Below are positions 45,287 to 53,244 of a stretch of DNA of 64,000 nucleotides, in pieces. A model generated the notes under the pieces. The model searched no databases and was not told where the DNA came from. It saw only the letters and a list, made by a program, of their open reading frames with translations. The stretch is from Clostridium fessum (lineage in GTDB: Bacteria; Bacillota; Clostridia; Lachnospirales; Lachnospiraceae). Location of the stretch: contig NZ_PYLO01000001.1 in assembly GCF_003024715.1 (NCBI RefSeq), positions 124,001-188,000 on the forward strand, read 5' to 3'. Numbering within the stretch: the first letter of the stretch is position 1; every line of letters begins with the position of its first letter. Position numbers and translations under genes: made by a program.

Positions 45287-46738
45287 ATGAAAGCAATCTC
45301 TATTTACACGATTACCCGAAATCAGAATACGGAATACCTTCAAAAGCTGGAACGACAGCTTTCGGGGCGGGATGTGTTTCTGAAAATACGGGAATGGGAG
45401 CTGGACAGCATGAAAGCGCTGGTTTCGGAGTTGGAGAGACATATACAGGCGGTGTACGCACTGCGTTTTTTCTATTCCTTTCAGATTCCGAGACTGGGAA
45501 AAGAGTTTGATCTGCTTCAGATCAAGGAAGAACAGATTTTAAACCTTGAATTAAAGAGCGGACAGGTGTCGGATGAGGCGATCCGCAAGCAGCTCATACA
45601 GAACCGGTATTATCTGGCGGCGCTGGGAAAGCCGATTCGTTCGTACACTTATATTAGCAGCCAGAACCGCCTGGTGCGTCTGACGAATCATGACCGCATT
45701 GTGGAGGCGGACTGGGAACAGCTCTGCCGGGATTTGCAGCAGGAGAGTGCTGATTATCCAGGCGATATCGAAGACTTGTTTCAGGCGGAGCTGTACTTGA
45801 TTTCTCCGCTTACAGAGCCGGGACGGTTCTTAAAGAAAGAATATTTCCTGACATACCAGCAGAGGGATATTGAACGCCAGATTTTAAAGAAAATCCGGGC
45901 AGACCGGACGGGATATTTCTGGTTTACCGGGCTTCCGGGGACGGGAAAAACGCTGCTTTTATATGATATTGCGATGAAACTCTCCGGGCGGCAGCGGGTG
46001 TGCATGATCCACTGCGGTGAAGCGGGAAAAGAGTGGAAGGTGCTGCATGAGCGGCTGCGGCGGGTGGAGTACCTGGCGGAGGATAGTGTTCAAACGGGAG
46101 CGGAAATCAGGTTTGAAGCATACAGCGCGATCTTAGTAGATGAGGCACACCTTCTGTCACCCAATACATTGGAAATTTTGCTGGAGATCGGCAAAACGCG
46201 TCCGGTTATTTTTTCCAGTAACTGTGAGGATATGATTTCGCCGGAAGAATTGGATCTGGGTGCAATAAAGCTCTTGGGGAAGCAGCCGGGAATCCAGACA
46301 TTCCATCTGACGAATCGGATCCGTGCGAATGCAGAACTTTCCTATTTTATACAAAATATGATGCACCTGCCGCACGGACGCGGAATGCGGCGCTATCCCC
46401 ATGTCGCGGTGGTTTATGCCAACGATGAGTCAGAAGCAGCTAATTTGCTGAATGATTACATTCGTCAGGGATATGAGTGCCAGGAATCCGATTGGCAGGA
46501 AAAACCGGAAAAGCCATCCGATTCTGCCGTAGAAATACAATCTCGCCATACGCGAGAAGTCGATCGCATGGTGCATCGGCTGGATGGGCGCTATTATTAT
46601 GATGAAATGGGATATCTGCGCTCGACGGAGCGCGATGTGAGACATCTTTTTTATCAGCTCAGCGAGGCAAAAGAAGAACTGGCGCTGGTGGTGATGGGAA
46701 ATGAGAAGCTGTATGGAGCGCTGCTGAACTTGTTTTAA
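45287..46738 (+). CDS. PD-(D/E)xK-like nuclease domain fused to P-loop ATPase
   Basis: Protein of 483 residues. The N-terminal part (about 55-135) has the pattern of NERD/PD-(D/E)xK nucleases: Asp75 in EFDLLQI, Glu88-x-Lys90 in LNLELKSG, and Gln102 with a following Tyr in KQLIQNRYYL. The C-terminal part is a DUF2075-like ATPase with Walker A GLPGTGKT (215-222), Walker B ILVDEAHLL and LTNRIRANAE as a helicase-like arginine motif. AGGTGG precedes ATG 45287. It follows the hybrid kinase by 33 bases and borders the conjugative remnant. A defence or DNA-repair role is inferred from the domain pair only. Confidence 0.75.
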   Translation: MKAISIYTITRNQNTEYLQKLERQLSGRDVFLKIREWELDSMKALVSELERHIQAVYALRFFYSFQIPRLGKEFDLLQIKEEQILNLELKSGQVSDEAIRKQLIQNRYYLAALGKPIRSYTYISSQNRLVRLTNHDRIVEADWEQLCRDLQQESADYPGDIEDLFQAELYLISPLTEPGRFLKKEYFLTYQQRDIERQILKKIRADRTGYFWFTGLPGTGKTLLLYDIAMKLSGRQRVCMIHCGEAGKEWKVLHERLRRVEYLAEDSVQTGAEIRFEAYSAILVDEAHLLSPNTLEILLEIGKTRPVIFSSNCEDMISPEELDLGAIKLLGKQPGIQTFHLTNRIRANAELSYFIQNMMHLPHGRGMRRYPHVAVVYANDESEAANLLNDYIRQGYECQESDWQEKPEKPSDSAVEIQSRHTREVDRMVHRLDGRYYYDEMGYLRSTERDVRHLFYQLSEAKEELALVVMGNEKLYGALLNLF

Positions 46739-46784
46739 GGTGTTTTTAAGGAAAGGTTTTATATAAACAACTCTGATTATCTCC

Positions 46785-46809
46785 AAAAAGCCCGGAAATA
46801 CGGGCATTT
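46785..46809 (+). terminator. Weak terminator after the nuclease-ATPase gene
   Basis: GCCCG (46790-46794) and CGGGC (46801-46805) form a short stem with A-rich left and ATTT right flanks, about 50 bases after the stop codon. Confidence 0.4.
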
Positions 46810-46939
46810 CACGGGATATAAGAACTGAATTTACTACCGATTTACTACTTTCGGATTGAGCTTTGACACGCTTCTTCCTCCCGTGAAGCCCACCGCCCAA
46901 ATAGTGACACATCGAAAATTGAATACGACACCGCAGACA

Positions 46940-46986
46940 GCGGCGTTCTCTTTTCCCCTTTGGGGAGATCAGGACGCCGCTTTTTT
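46940..46986 (+). terminator. Terminator or attenuator at the element's left end
   Basis: GCGGCGT (46940-46946) pairs with ACGCCGC (46974-46980) around an inner CCCC-TTT-GGGG hairpin (46955-46965), followed by six T. It lies about 30 bases before the replication-type gene, so it could attenuate that operon. Confidence 0.8.
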
Positions 46987-47017
46987 GCGCCCAAAACCAG
47001 AAAGGAGGCGACCGCCT

Positions 47018-48163
47018 ATGTACTTTACTTCCGGCAGCGACCGGGCCTTTGAACAGCTCATGCAGACGAGGCCGGGCGCAGATCATTTTGACAGTGGCGA
47101 GGCCGGAGCGCCGGAGGGCTGCGGCACCTGCCGTTTCTACCGCCCGCACTGGAAGTACCAGTTTTGTGTGTATGAGGAATGTCCCTACCAGCCGGGCAAG
47201 CTCACCGCCCTTGACGGCGCGGTGAAATTTCAAGTGAAAGGAGTGGACGACGAGATGGCAGTTTTTCGAGTGGAGAAAAACCGGGGCTACACGGTGATGT
47301 CCAACCACCACCTGCGGAACAAGGACTTGTCCCTGAAAGCCAAGGGCCTGCTGTCGCAAATGCTGTCCTTGCCGGAGGATTGGGATTTTACGCTGAAAGG
47401 CTTGTCCCTTATCAACCGGGAGCAGATCGACGCGATCCGGGCGGCTGTCCGGGAGCTGGAACAGGCGGGCTATATCGTGCGTTCCCGTGAGCGTGACAGC
47501 CAAGGCCGCCTGCGCGGGGCGGATTACATCATTTACGAACAGCCCCAGCCTGTGCCGGATTCACCTACATTGGAAAATCCAACATTGGATAATCCAACGC
47601 AGGAAAAGCCTACGCAGGAAAAACCAACGCAATTAAATAAAGATAGATCAAGTAAAGAGAAATCAATTACAGATGGATCAAATACCGATTCCATTCCTAT
47701 CCTTTCCCCTCCCTCTCCTTTGGGGGAAGAAGCGGCTGCGCCGCCGGAACGGAAAGGAACGGGAGCGAAGTCACAGAGCGCCGTAGAGATTTATCGGGAG
47801 ATCATCAAGGACAACATCGAGTATGAACACCTTTGCCAGTACGCCAAGGGGATTGACCGGGATATGCTGGACGAGATCGTGGACTTGTTGGTGGAAACCG
47901 TATGCAGCGCCCGAAAGACCATCCGCATTGCCGGGGACGATTACCCCGCCGAGCTGGTGAAATCCAAGCTGATGAAGCTGAACAGTTCTCACATTGAGTT
48001 TGTCTTTGACTGTATCAGCAAAAACACCACGGAAATACGGAACATCAAAAAATACCTGCTGGCGGTTCTGTTCAACGCCCCAAGCACCATCAACGGCTAT
48101 TACACGGCGCTGGTGGCCCACGACATGAACACAGGCAGTTGGGGAACCCCGCAAAATCGGTGA
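47018..48163 (+). CDS. Element replication-type protein (DUF6017-like)
   Basis: 381 residues. Residues 1-79 hold a cysteine-rich segment (CGTCRFYRPHWKYQFCVYE). From residue 80, MAVFRVEKNRGYTVMSNHHL and the helix-turn-helix region match proteins that begin conjugative-element operons and resemble plasmid replication initiators; the C terminus (about 250-375) is DnaD/DUF6017-like. Two starts are possible: ATG 47018 after GAAAGGAGG and ATG 47255 after AAAGGAG. The same frame continues through both, so the cysteine-rich part may be fused to, or separately started from, the initiator-like part. Confidence 0.7.
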   Translation: MYFTSGSDRAFEQLMQTRPGADHFDSGEAGAPEGCGTCRFYRPHWKYQFCVYEECPYQPGKLTALDGAVKFQVKGVDDEMAVFRVEKNRGYTVMSNHHLRNKDLSLKAKGLLSQMLSLPEDWDFTLKGLSLINREQIDAIRAAVRELEQAGYIVRSRERDSQGRLRGADYIIYEQPQPVPDSPTLENPTLDNPTQEKPTQEKPTQLNKDRSSKEKSITDGSNTDSIPILSPPSPLGEEAAAPPERKGTGAKSQSAVEIYREIIKDNIEYEHLCQYAKGIDRDMLDEIVDLLVETVCSARKTIRIAGDDYPAELVKSKLMKLNSSHIEFVFDCISKNTTEIRNIKKYLLAVLFNAPSTINGYYTALVAHDMNTGSWGTPQNR

Positions 48164-48264
48164 TTTTGTGGGGAGAGGAGGAACAGCGAAATGAGCGAGC
48201 TTTTCACGCTTGCGTGGAAACAAGCGATATGGAGCTTGTGACGACGAGAAAGGAGGACGGCCCT

Positions 48265-48477
48265 ATGAAACAGGGTGCTTTGATTTTTGACGAGCAGACA
48301 GACCGCTACGACATCCGCTTTGACCTTGCGGACTATTACGGCGGCCTGCACTGCGGAGAAACTTTTGATGTGATGGTGGGCGGCAGATGGAGGCCGACCC
48401 GCATTGAAATGGCCGAGAACTGGTATCTGGTGGGAATCCATGCCAACGACCTCTCCGGCCTGCGGGTGCGGATTTAA
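48265..48477 (+). CDS. DUF5348 protein
   Basis: 70-residue protein of the DUF5348 family found in Firmicutes conjugative elements. It contains DIRFDLADYYGGLHCGE and WRPTRIEMAENWYLVG. AAAGGAGGACGG lies before ATG 48265. Function unknown. Confidence 0.75.
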   Translation: MKQGALIFDEQTDRYDIRFDLADYYGGLHCGETFDVMVGGRWRPTRIEMAENWYLVGIHANDLSGLRVRI

Positions 48478-48519
48478 GCCATCCGCCTGCCTGCTGACTT
48501 TCCAAAGGAGGGATAGCAG

Positions 48520-48996
48520 TTGCAGGAAGAAGTAGACCAGAAAACCATAGCGTTAGCGGTTAAGACGGGCAAGCTCACCGCCCAAGTGCTGCAAGCGGCC
48601 ATCCGAAAATATCTGTCCGCCCGGCAGAAAGGGACGGGTAAGGCCCATCACGGCCAGCAGAGCTTACGGCAGCTCAAAAAGGACGGTTCCGCCCTGTCCA
48701 ACATTGAGATCACCGACGCCAACATTGGCCTGTTTAAGCCCTGCGCCAAGAAATACGACATTGATTTTACCCTGCGGAAAGACCGCACTACCCATCCGCC
48801 CCGGTATATCGTGATCTTCAAATCCAAGCAGGCGGACAATCTGGAACAGGCGTTTAAGGAGTTTACAGCCAAGAAGCTCCAACAGCAGGAACGCCCCTCC
48901 ATCCGAAAAACCCTTGCCGTCCTGAAAGAAAAGGCAGCGGCCAGAAGCAGCCAGCAGGCCAAGGAGAAAATCAAGGAAAGGGGGCTGTCACGATGA
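48520..48996 (+). CDS. PcfB family conjugation protein (DUF3801)
   Basis: 158-residue basic protein of the PcfB/DUF3801 family, encoded just before the VirD4-type coupling protein in Gram-positive conjugative elements. Contains NIEITDANIGLFKPCAKKY and a highly charged Lys/Arg/Gln-rich C terminus. The start is TTG 48520 behind AAAGGAGGG. It overlaps the next gene by 4 bases. Confidence 0.85.
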   Translation: MQEEVDQKTIALAVKTGKLTAQVLQAAIRKYLSARQKGTGKAHHGQQSLRQLKKDGSALSNIEITDANIGLFKPCAKKYDIDFTLRKDRTTHPPRYIVIFKSKQADNLEQAFKEFTAKKLQQQERPSIRKTLAVLKEKAAARSSQQAKEKIKERGLSR

Positions 48997-50798
48997 AGCC
49001 GGAAATGAAAAAGCTGATAATCGCCAACCTGCCCTATCTGCTGTTTGTGTACCTGTTCGGCAAGCTGGGACAGACCTACCGGCTGGCGGCTGGGGCGGAC
49101 TTGTCGGAAAAGCTGCTGCACCTTGCGGACGGCTTTTCCCTTGCCTTTGAAAGCGCCGCCCCCAGCTTCCACCTGTTCGATCTGGCGGTGGGCGTGGCCG
49201 GTGCGGTGGCATTGCGGCTGATAGTGTACTGCAAGAGCAAGAACGCCAAGAAATACCGCCGGGGCGTCGAGTACGGCAGCGCCCGTTGGGGAGGCCCCAA
49301 AGATATAGCCCCGTACATCGACCCGGTGTTTGACAACAACATCCTCCTGACCCAGACGGAACGCCTCACCATGAACAACCGGCCCAAAGACCCCAAGACC
49401 GCCCGGAACAAAAATGTGCTGGTGATCGGCGGTTCCGGCAGCGGCAAGACGAGATTTTTTGTGAAACCCAACCTCATGCAGTGCGTGTCCAAGGACTACC
49501 CGACCTCATTCGTGATTACTGACCCGAAAGGAAGTCTGATCGGCGAGTTGGGCCAGCTCCTTGTGCGGTGCGGCTACCGGGTAAAAGTGCTGAATACCAT
49601 TAACTTTTCCAAGAGTATGCGTTACAACCCGTTTCGCTACATCCATTCGGAAAAGGACATTTTGAAGCTGGTAAACACGCTGATCTGTAACACCAAGGGC
49701 GAGGGCGAAAAGAGCGCGGAAGATTTTTGGATAAAATCGGAACGGCTTTTGTATTCGGCCCTCATTGGCTATATCTGGTACGAAGCGCCGGACGATGAAA
49801 TGAATTTCACGACGCTGCTTGAAATGATAAATGCCAGCGAAGCCCGCGAGGACGACCCGGAATTTCAATCCCCGGTAGACCAGATGTTTGAACGGCTGGA
49901 AGAAAAAGACCCGGAACACTTTGCGGTGCGCCAGTACCGTAAATTCCTGCTGTCGGCGGGCAAGACCCGCAGCTCCATTTTGATAAGCTGCGGAGCCAGA
50001 TTAGCGCCCTTTGACATCCGGGAGGTGCGGGAGCTGATGGAGGACGACGAACTGGAACTTGACACCATCGGGGATAAAAAAACAGCTCTGTTCCTGATTA
50101 TGTCGGACACGGACACGACCTTTAATTTCATTCTGGCAATGGTGCAAAGCCAGCTCATAAACCTTTTGTGTGACCGGGCCGATGACAAATACGGTGGGCG
50201 GCTGCCCGTCCATGTGCGGCTGATTCTGGACGAGTTCGCCAACATCGGCCAGATTCCAAACTTTGACAAGCTGATCGCCACTATCCGAAGCCGGGAAATC
50301 TCGGCTTCTATTATTTTGCAGAGCCAGTCGCAGCTAAAGGCCATTTACAAGGACGCGGCGGAAATCATTTCCGACAACTGCGACTGTACGCTGTTCCTGA
50401 GTGGCAGGGGCAAGAACGCCAAGGAGATCGCGGAGGTGCTGGGCAAGGAAACTATTGACAGCTACAACCAGAGCGAGAACCGGGGCGCGCAGACCTCCCA
50501 CGGACTGAACTACCAAAAACTCGGAAAGGAGCTGATGAGCCAAGACGAAATTGCAACGATGGACGGAGGCAAGTGTATTTTGCAGGTGCGCGGCGTAAGG
50601 CCGTTTTTCAGTGAGAAATACGACATCACCCGCCACCCCCGCTATCAATACCTCTCGGACGCCGACAAAAAGAACACCTTTGATGTGGACAGCTACCTGT
50701 CGTCCCTGCGCCGGAAAAAGCGGCGCGTGATAACGGAGGACGAACCCTTTGACCTCTACGACATTGAGCTGTCGGAGGAAGATTTTGCCGCAGAATAA
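48993..50798 (+). CDS. VirD4-like type IV coupling protein
   Basis: DNA-pumping ATPase that couples the relaxosome to the type IV secretion channel (TraG/PcfC group). 601 residues: N-terminal membrane helices (about 8-25 and 58-78), Walker A VIGGSGSGKTRFF (about residues 145-157), Walker B LILDEFANIGQIPNF, and TTIRSREIS-like motif III. The frame is intact. The ATG overlaps the pcfB stop (ATGA), showing translational coupling. Confidence 0.93.
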   Translation: MKPEMKKLIIANLPYLLFVYLFGKLGQTYRLAAGADLSEKLLHLADGFSLAFESAAPSFHLFDLAVGVAGAVALRLIVYCKSKNAKKYRRGVEYGSARWGGPKDIAPYIDPVFDNNILLTQTERLTMNNRPKDPKTARNKNVLVIGGSGSGKTRFFVKPNLMQCVSKDYPTSFVITDPKGSLIGELGQLLVRCGYRVKVLNTINFSKSMRYNPFRYIHSEKDILKLVNTLICNTKGEGEKSAEDFWIKSERLLYSALIGYIWYEAPDDEMNFTTLLEMINASEAREDDPEFQSPVDQMFERLEEKDPEHFAVRQYRKFLLSAGKTRSSILISCGARLAPFDIREVRELMEDDELELDTIGDKKTALFLIMSDTDTTFNFILAMVQSQLINLLCDRADDKYGGRLPVHVRLILDEFANIGQIPNFDKLIATIRSREISASIILQSQSQLKAIYKDAAEIISDNCDCTLFLSGRGKNAKEIAEVLGKETIDSYNQSENRGAQTSHGLNYQKLGKELMSQDEIATMDGGKCILQVRGVRPFFSEKYDITRHPRYQYLSDADKKNTFDVDSYLSSLRRKKRRVITEDEPFDLYDIELSEEDFAAE

Positions 50799-50826
50799 AG
50801 CGGCCATAGAGAAAGGAGCGTGACCG

Positions 50827-51057
50827 ATGGGACACTCGGACGAATGGACATTTGCGGATTATTTCAAGCAGGAGCAGGCTGTTTTCCGTGGCATGATCTC
50901 CGCTGCCGTTGCATTGCGGTGGATGATCGAACACGATTTTGAACTGCCTGACGACGCCGGTTTGAAACAGATGGAGGCGGAAGTAAACCGTGAATTGTGT
51001 GAAGCATGGGGCGAAATTTTTTCGCTGGCTGTGCTGAAATGGCGGGACGGCCAGTAA
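50827..51057 (+). CDS. Small conjugative-element protein
   Basis: 76 residues, acidic, helical, rich in Trp and Glu; typical small gene between the coupling protein and maff2. GAAAGGAGCG precedes the ATG. Function unknown. A terminator-like hairpin follows. Confidence 0.6.
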   Translation: MGHSDEWTFADYFKQEQAVFRGMISAAVALRWMIEHDFELPDDAGLKQMEAEVNRELCEAWGEIFSLAVLKWRDGQ

Positions 51058-51083
51058 CTCCGGGCCGTCAGCGGATTGTGAGG

Positions 51084-51109
51084 CTGCCGCTGTGAACGGC
51101 GGCTTTTTT
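51084..51109 (+). terminator. Terminator between the small gene and maff2
   Basis: GCCGC (51086-51090) pairs with GCGGC (51099-51103), followed by six T. Confidence 0.7.
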
Positions 51110-51152
51110 GTACCCAAACACCATCACAATCTGAATTTATGGAGGTAACTTT

Positions 51153-51314
51153 ATGGAATTTTTCAATAGTGCAGTTGATACTTTGCAGACCATCGTTGTG
51201 GGCCTCGGCGGCGCGCTTTGCGTATGGGGCGGCGTCAATCTTTTGGAGGGATACGGGGCGGACAACCCGGCAAGCAAGTCACAGGGAATTAAGCACTTAA
51301 TGTCTTCTATGTGA
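51153..51314 (+). pseudogene. Truncated Maff2 family membrane protein
   Basis: 53 residues: MEFFNSAVDTLQTIVVGLGG, one membrane segment and NLLEGYGADNPASKSQGIK, matching the first two thirds of Maff2 (TrbC/VirB2-like) proteins. Where the family continues with a second membrane segment the frame ends HLMSSM. The change to A-T-rich sequence falls at this point, so the gene was cut by the deletion that removed the rest of the element. Confidence 0.75.
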
Positions 51315-51387
51315 AAAGATTTTAAAGAGAAAATGCACATCCTACGCAGATAACATGACAATTTCATGCAAAGCGAAAGGAGACACC

Positions 51388-51735
51388 ATGAAAATCGAAT
51401 ACACAAAAGTGGGAGACTATTATTTACCGAATCTTTACTACCCGGAGGAAACCAGACCGATTGGCTTATGGGGAATGCTTCGGAAGGAATATCTGAAAGA
51501 ACATAAATCTGGAACTTATACATATCTTCTTCTGACCGCCAGGCTGGACAGTTATTTGGCAGATCTGAATGAACAGGCACAGGAACGCTTTGAATTGATC
51601 GAAACTCAGATGCGAAGTGCGGAGGGAGTTTCCGAGGAACTGAAGAGACAGAATCCTATGGAATGGCTATGCCACTGTAACAATATCCGCAACCGGGCTG
51701 CTGAGATCATCAAGCAGGAACTGATTTATGTATAA
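51388..51735 (+). CDS. TnpV family transposon protein
   Basis: 115 residues matching the TnpV family of Firmicutes transposons: GDYYLPNLYYPEETRPIGLWG, LRKEYLKEH and LTARLDSYLADL. Start ATG 51388 follows AAAGGAGAC. Base composition is that of the low-GC neighbourhood, not that of the preceding remnant, so it belongs to a different insertion event. Function is unknown. Confidence 0.75.
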   Translation: MKIEYTKVGDYYLPNLYYPEETRPIGLWGMLRKEYLKEHKSGTYTYLLLTARLDSYLADLNEQAQERFELIETQMRSAEGVSEELKRQNPMEWLCHCNNIRNRAAEIIKQELIYV

Positions 51736-51749
51736 GGGGGATTCTAGAT

Positions 51750-52031
51750 ATGAGAAGAGAACTGATTGAAAGTTATTATGAAGAATACCAGCGGGAGCTG
51801 GAAAGATTTCTTGAATCTGACCCGGAGATGTTCACTCTGGAAGCAGAAATTCATCATTACATAGAAATACTGGAACCGGTCCTCAGAGATGGCGGACAGG
51901 AGATGTGGCAGACACTGGACAGGATTATTTCAGCGAAAAATGCAATGGAGGGAATTGTGGCAAAAGAAATGTATATCCGGGGATTTCTGGATTATGAAAG
52001 ACTGGTGTGTGAAAAAGACAGTAAGATCTGA
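51750..52031 (+). CDS. Small helical protein next to tnpV
   Basis: 93 residues, acidic and mostly helical (YEEYQRELERFLESDPEMF). AAGGGGGATT precedes the ATG, 14 bases after tnpV, so both are one operon. I do not recognise a family. Confidence 0.6.
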   Translation: MRRELIESYYEEYQRELERFLESDPEMFTLEAEIHHYIEILEPVLRDGGQEMWQTLDRIISAKNAMEGIVAKEMYIRGFLDYERLVCEKDSKI

Positions 52032-52058
52032 ATAATCAGAACATAGACTATATATAAC

Positions 52059-52094
52059 GAGGCTTTTATTGTATAGACAGTAAGAGCCTCATTT
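52059..52094 (+). terminator. Probable terminator of the tnpV pair
   Basis: GAGGCT (52059-52064) pairs with AGCCTC (52085-52090), then ATTTAAT. The T tract is weak. Confidence 0.5.
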
Positions 52095-52289
52095 AATATA
52101 GTTTTCATAATAAAAAACAGGTGGTAGTACGTATTTGCTTTGTGTTATATAAGAATTGGTCTGGCTGAACAATGGTGAAAATTTACTATGATTTTACTTA
52201 AATCTGATTGAAGGATGAAAAAGTGATGATATCATATAGTGGGTTGATAGGGTTACAGAAAATGTATTCACAGAGGCAGAGAAGAAATA

Positions 52290-53072
52290 ATGAAAGTAAA
52301 AAATGCAGATGAATTTTATAAAATATTAGAAAGAAAGGCTATATATCCGGTATTTCAGCCGATTGTAAATTTACAGACTGGAGATGTGGCAGGATATGAA
52401 GCTCTTAGTCGTATCGACAGGCATGATACGACTCTTATGATTTCAGATTTGTTTGTGATTGCTGAACAGGTAGGCTGTGTTTGGAAATTGGAAAAATTGT
52501 GCAGAAATAAAGCATTGAAGGCAGCGGCGAATAAACCAGAACATGCAAAATTATTTCTTAATGTAGATGGTAATATCATTCAGGATAAATCGTTCATACA
52601 GGGATTTACAAACCGTAAGGCTGCGAAAGCCGGAGTACCGTCCTGTGACATTGTATTTGAAATAACGGAACGGTCGGATATAGAAAACTATCAGATTCTG
52701 CAACAGATTATGAAGCATTATGCAGATCAGGGATATGAAATAGCTTTGGATGATGTTGGAGCTGGATATTCTGGTCTGAACCGTGTAGTAAATACATCGC
52801 CAAACTACTTAAAAGTTGATATAGAACTGGTCAGAGATATTCAAAAACATAAGAAAAAGGAAATTATGATGGAATTTCTGTTGCATTACTGTAATGAGAC
52901 AGGAGCAATTCTGATTGCAGAAGGGATAGAAACAGAAGCAGAGTTGGAGTGTCTGTGTAGATTAGGTGTTCATTACGGACAAGGATATTTTCTTGGAAGA
53001 CCGGACAGAACGTTCAAAAATGTAAGGAATGAGGCGATGTTGGTATTACGTAGACTGAATAATAAATCGTAA
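52290..53072 (+). CDS. EAL-domain cyclic-di-GMP phosphodiesterase
   Basis: Single EAL domain, 260 residues, cytosolic. The catalytic motifs appear complete: YEALSR, LFLNVDGN, FEITERSD, LDDVGAGYSGL, LKVD, AEGIETE and GYFLGRP. No sensor domain is attached. The ribosome site is weak (AGAGAAGAA). Together with the GGDEF hybrid at 42-45 kb it gives the segment both directions of c-di-GMP turnover. Confidence 0.9.
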   Translation: MKVKNADEFYKILERKAIYPVFQPIVNLQTGDVAGYEALSRIDRHDTTLMISDLFVIAEQVGCVWKLEKLCRNKALKAAANKPEHAKLFLNVDGNIIQDKSFIQGFTNRKAAKAGVPSCDIVFEITERSDIENYQILQQIMKHYADQGYEIALDDVGAGYSGLNRVVNTSPNYLKVDIELVRDIQKHKKKEIMMEFLLHYCNETGAILIAEGIETEAELECLCRLGVHYGQGYFLGRPDRTFKNVRNEAMLVLRRLNNKS

Positions 53073-53141
53073 TGAAAACTATATGTCAGCAGGTGAAAAA
53101 TGAATAAGTCAATTATAACATTATAAAGATTTCCATTGATT

Positions 53142-53158
53142 TTTACACCTATTTTACA
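53142..53158 (+). promoter_or_regulatory. PhoP-box-like direct repeat
   Basis: TTTACA (53142-53147), 5 bases, TTTACA (53153-53158): an 11-base period like the TT(A/C)ACA repeats bound by PhoP in Firmicutes. A TATAAT follows at 53191-53196. It precedes a phosphate symporter and phosphate-binding protein, so phosphate control is plausible. Confidence 0.55.
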
Positions 53159-53244
53159 CAAGCACTCACATAGATTTGATTTCTGTCTTCTATAATTGTA
53201 TAGGAAAATGTAGATCTTATATAATAACAGGAGAGGAAAGAGAA

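Larger units (their letters stand above)
46740..51314 (+). mobile_element. Remnant of an integrative conjugative element
   Basis: A block with clearly higher G+C than its neighbours and with codons such as GCC, CTG and CGG in place of the local A-T-rich ones. It carries a replication-type protein, DUF5348, PcfB, a VirD4 coupling protein, a small protein and a truncated Maff2 gene. No VirB4, VirB6, relaxase or integrase is present, so transfer functions have been lost from here. The composition drops sharply at about 51290-51315, the right break point. Confidence 0.8.

Noticed and set aside
46430-47503. 357-codon open frame on the minus strand across the element's left end
   Set aside because: It overlaps two convincing plus-strand genes and crosses the base-composition border; no recognisable motif.
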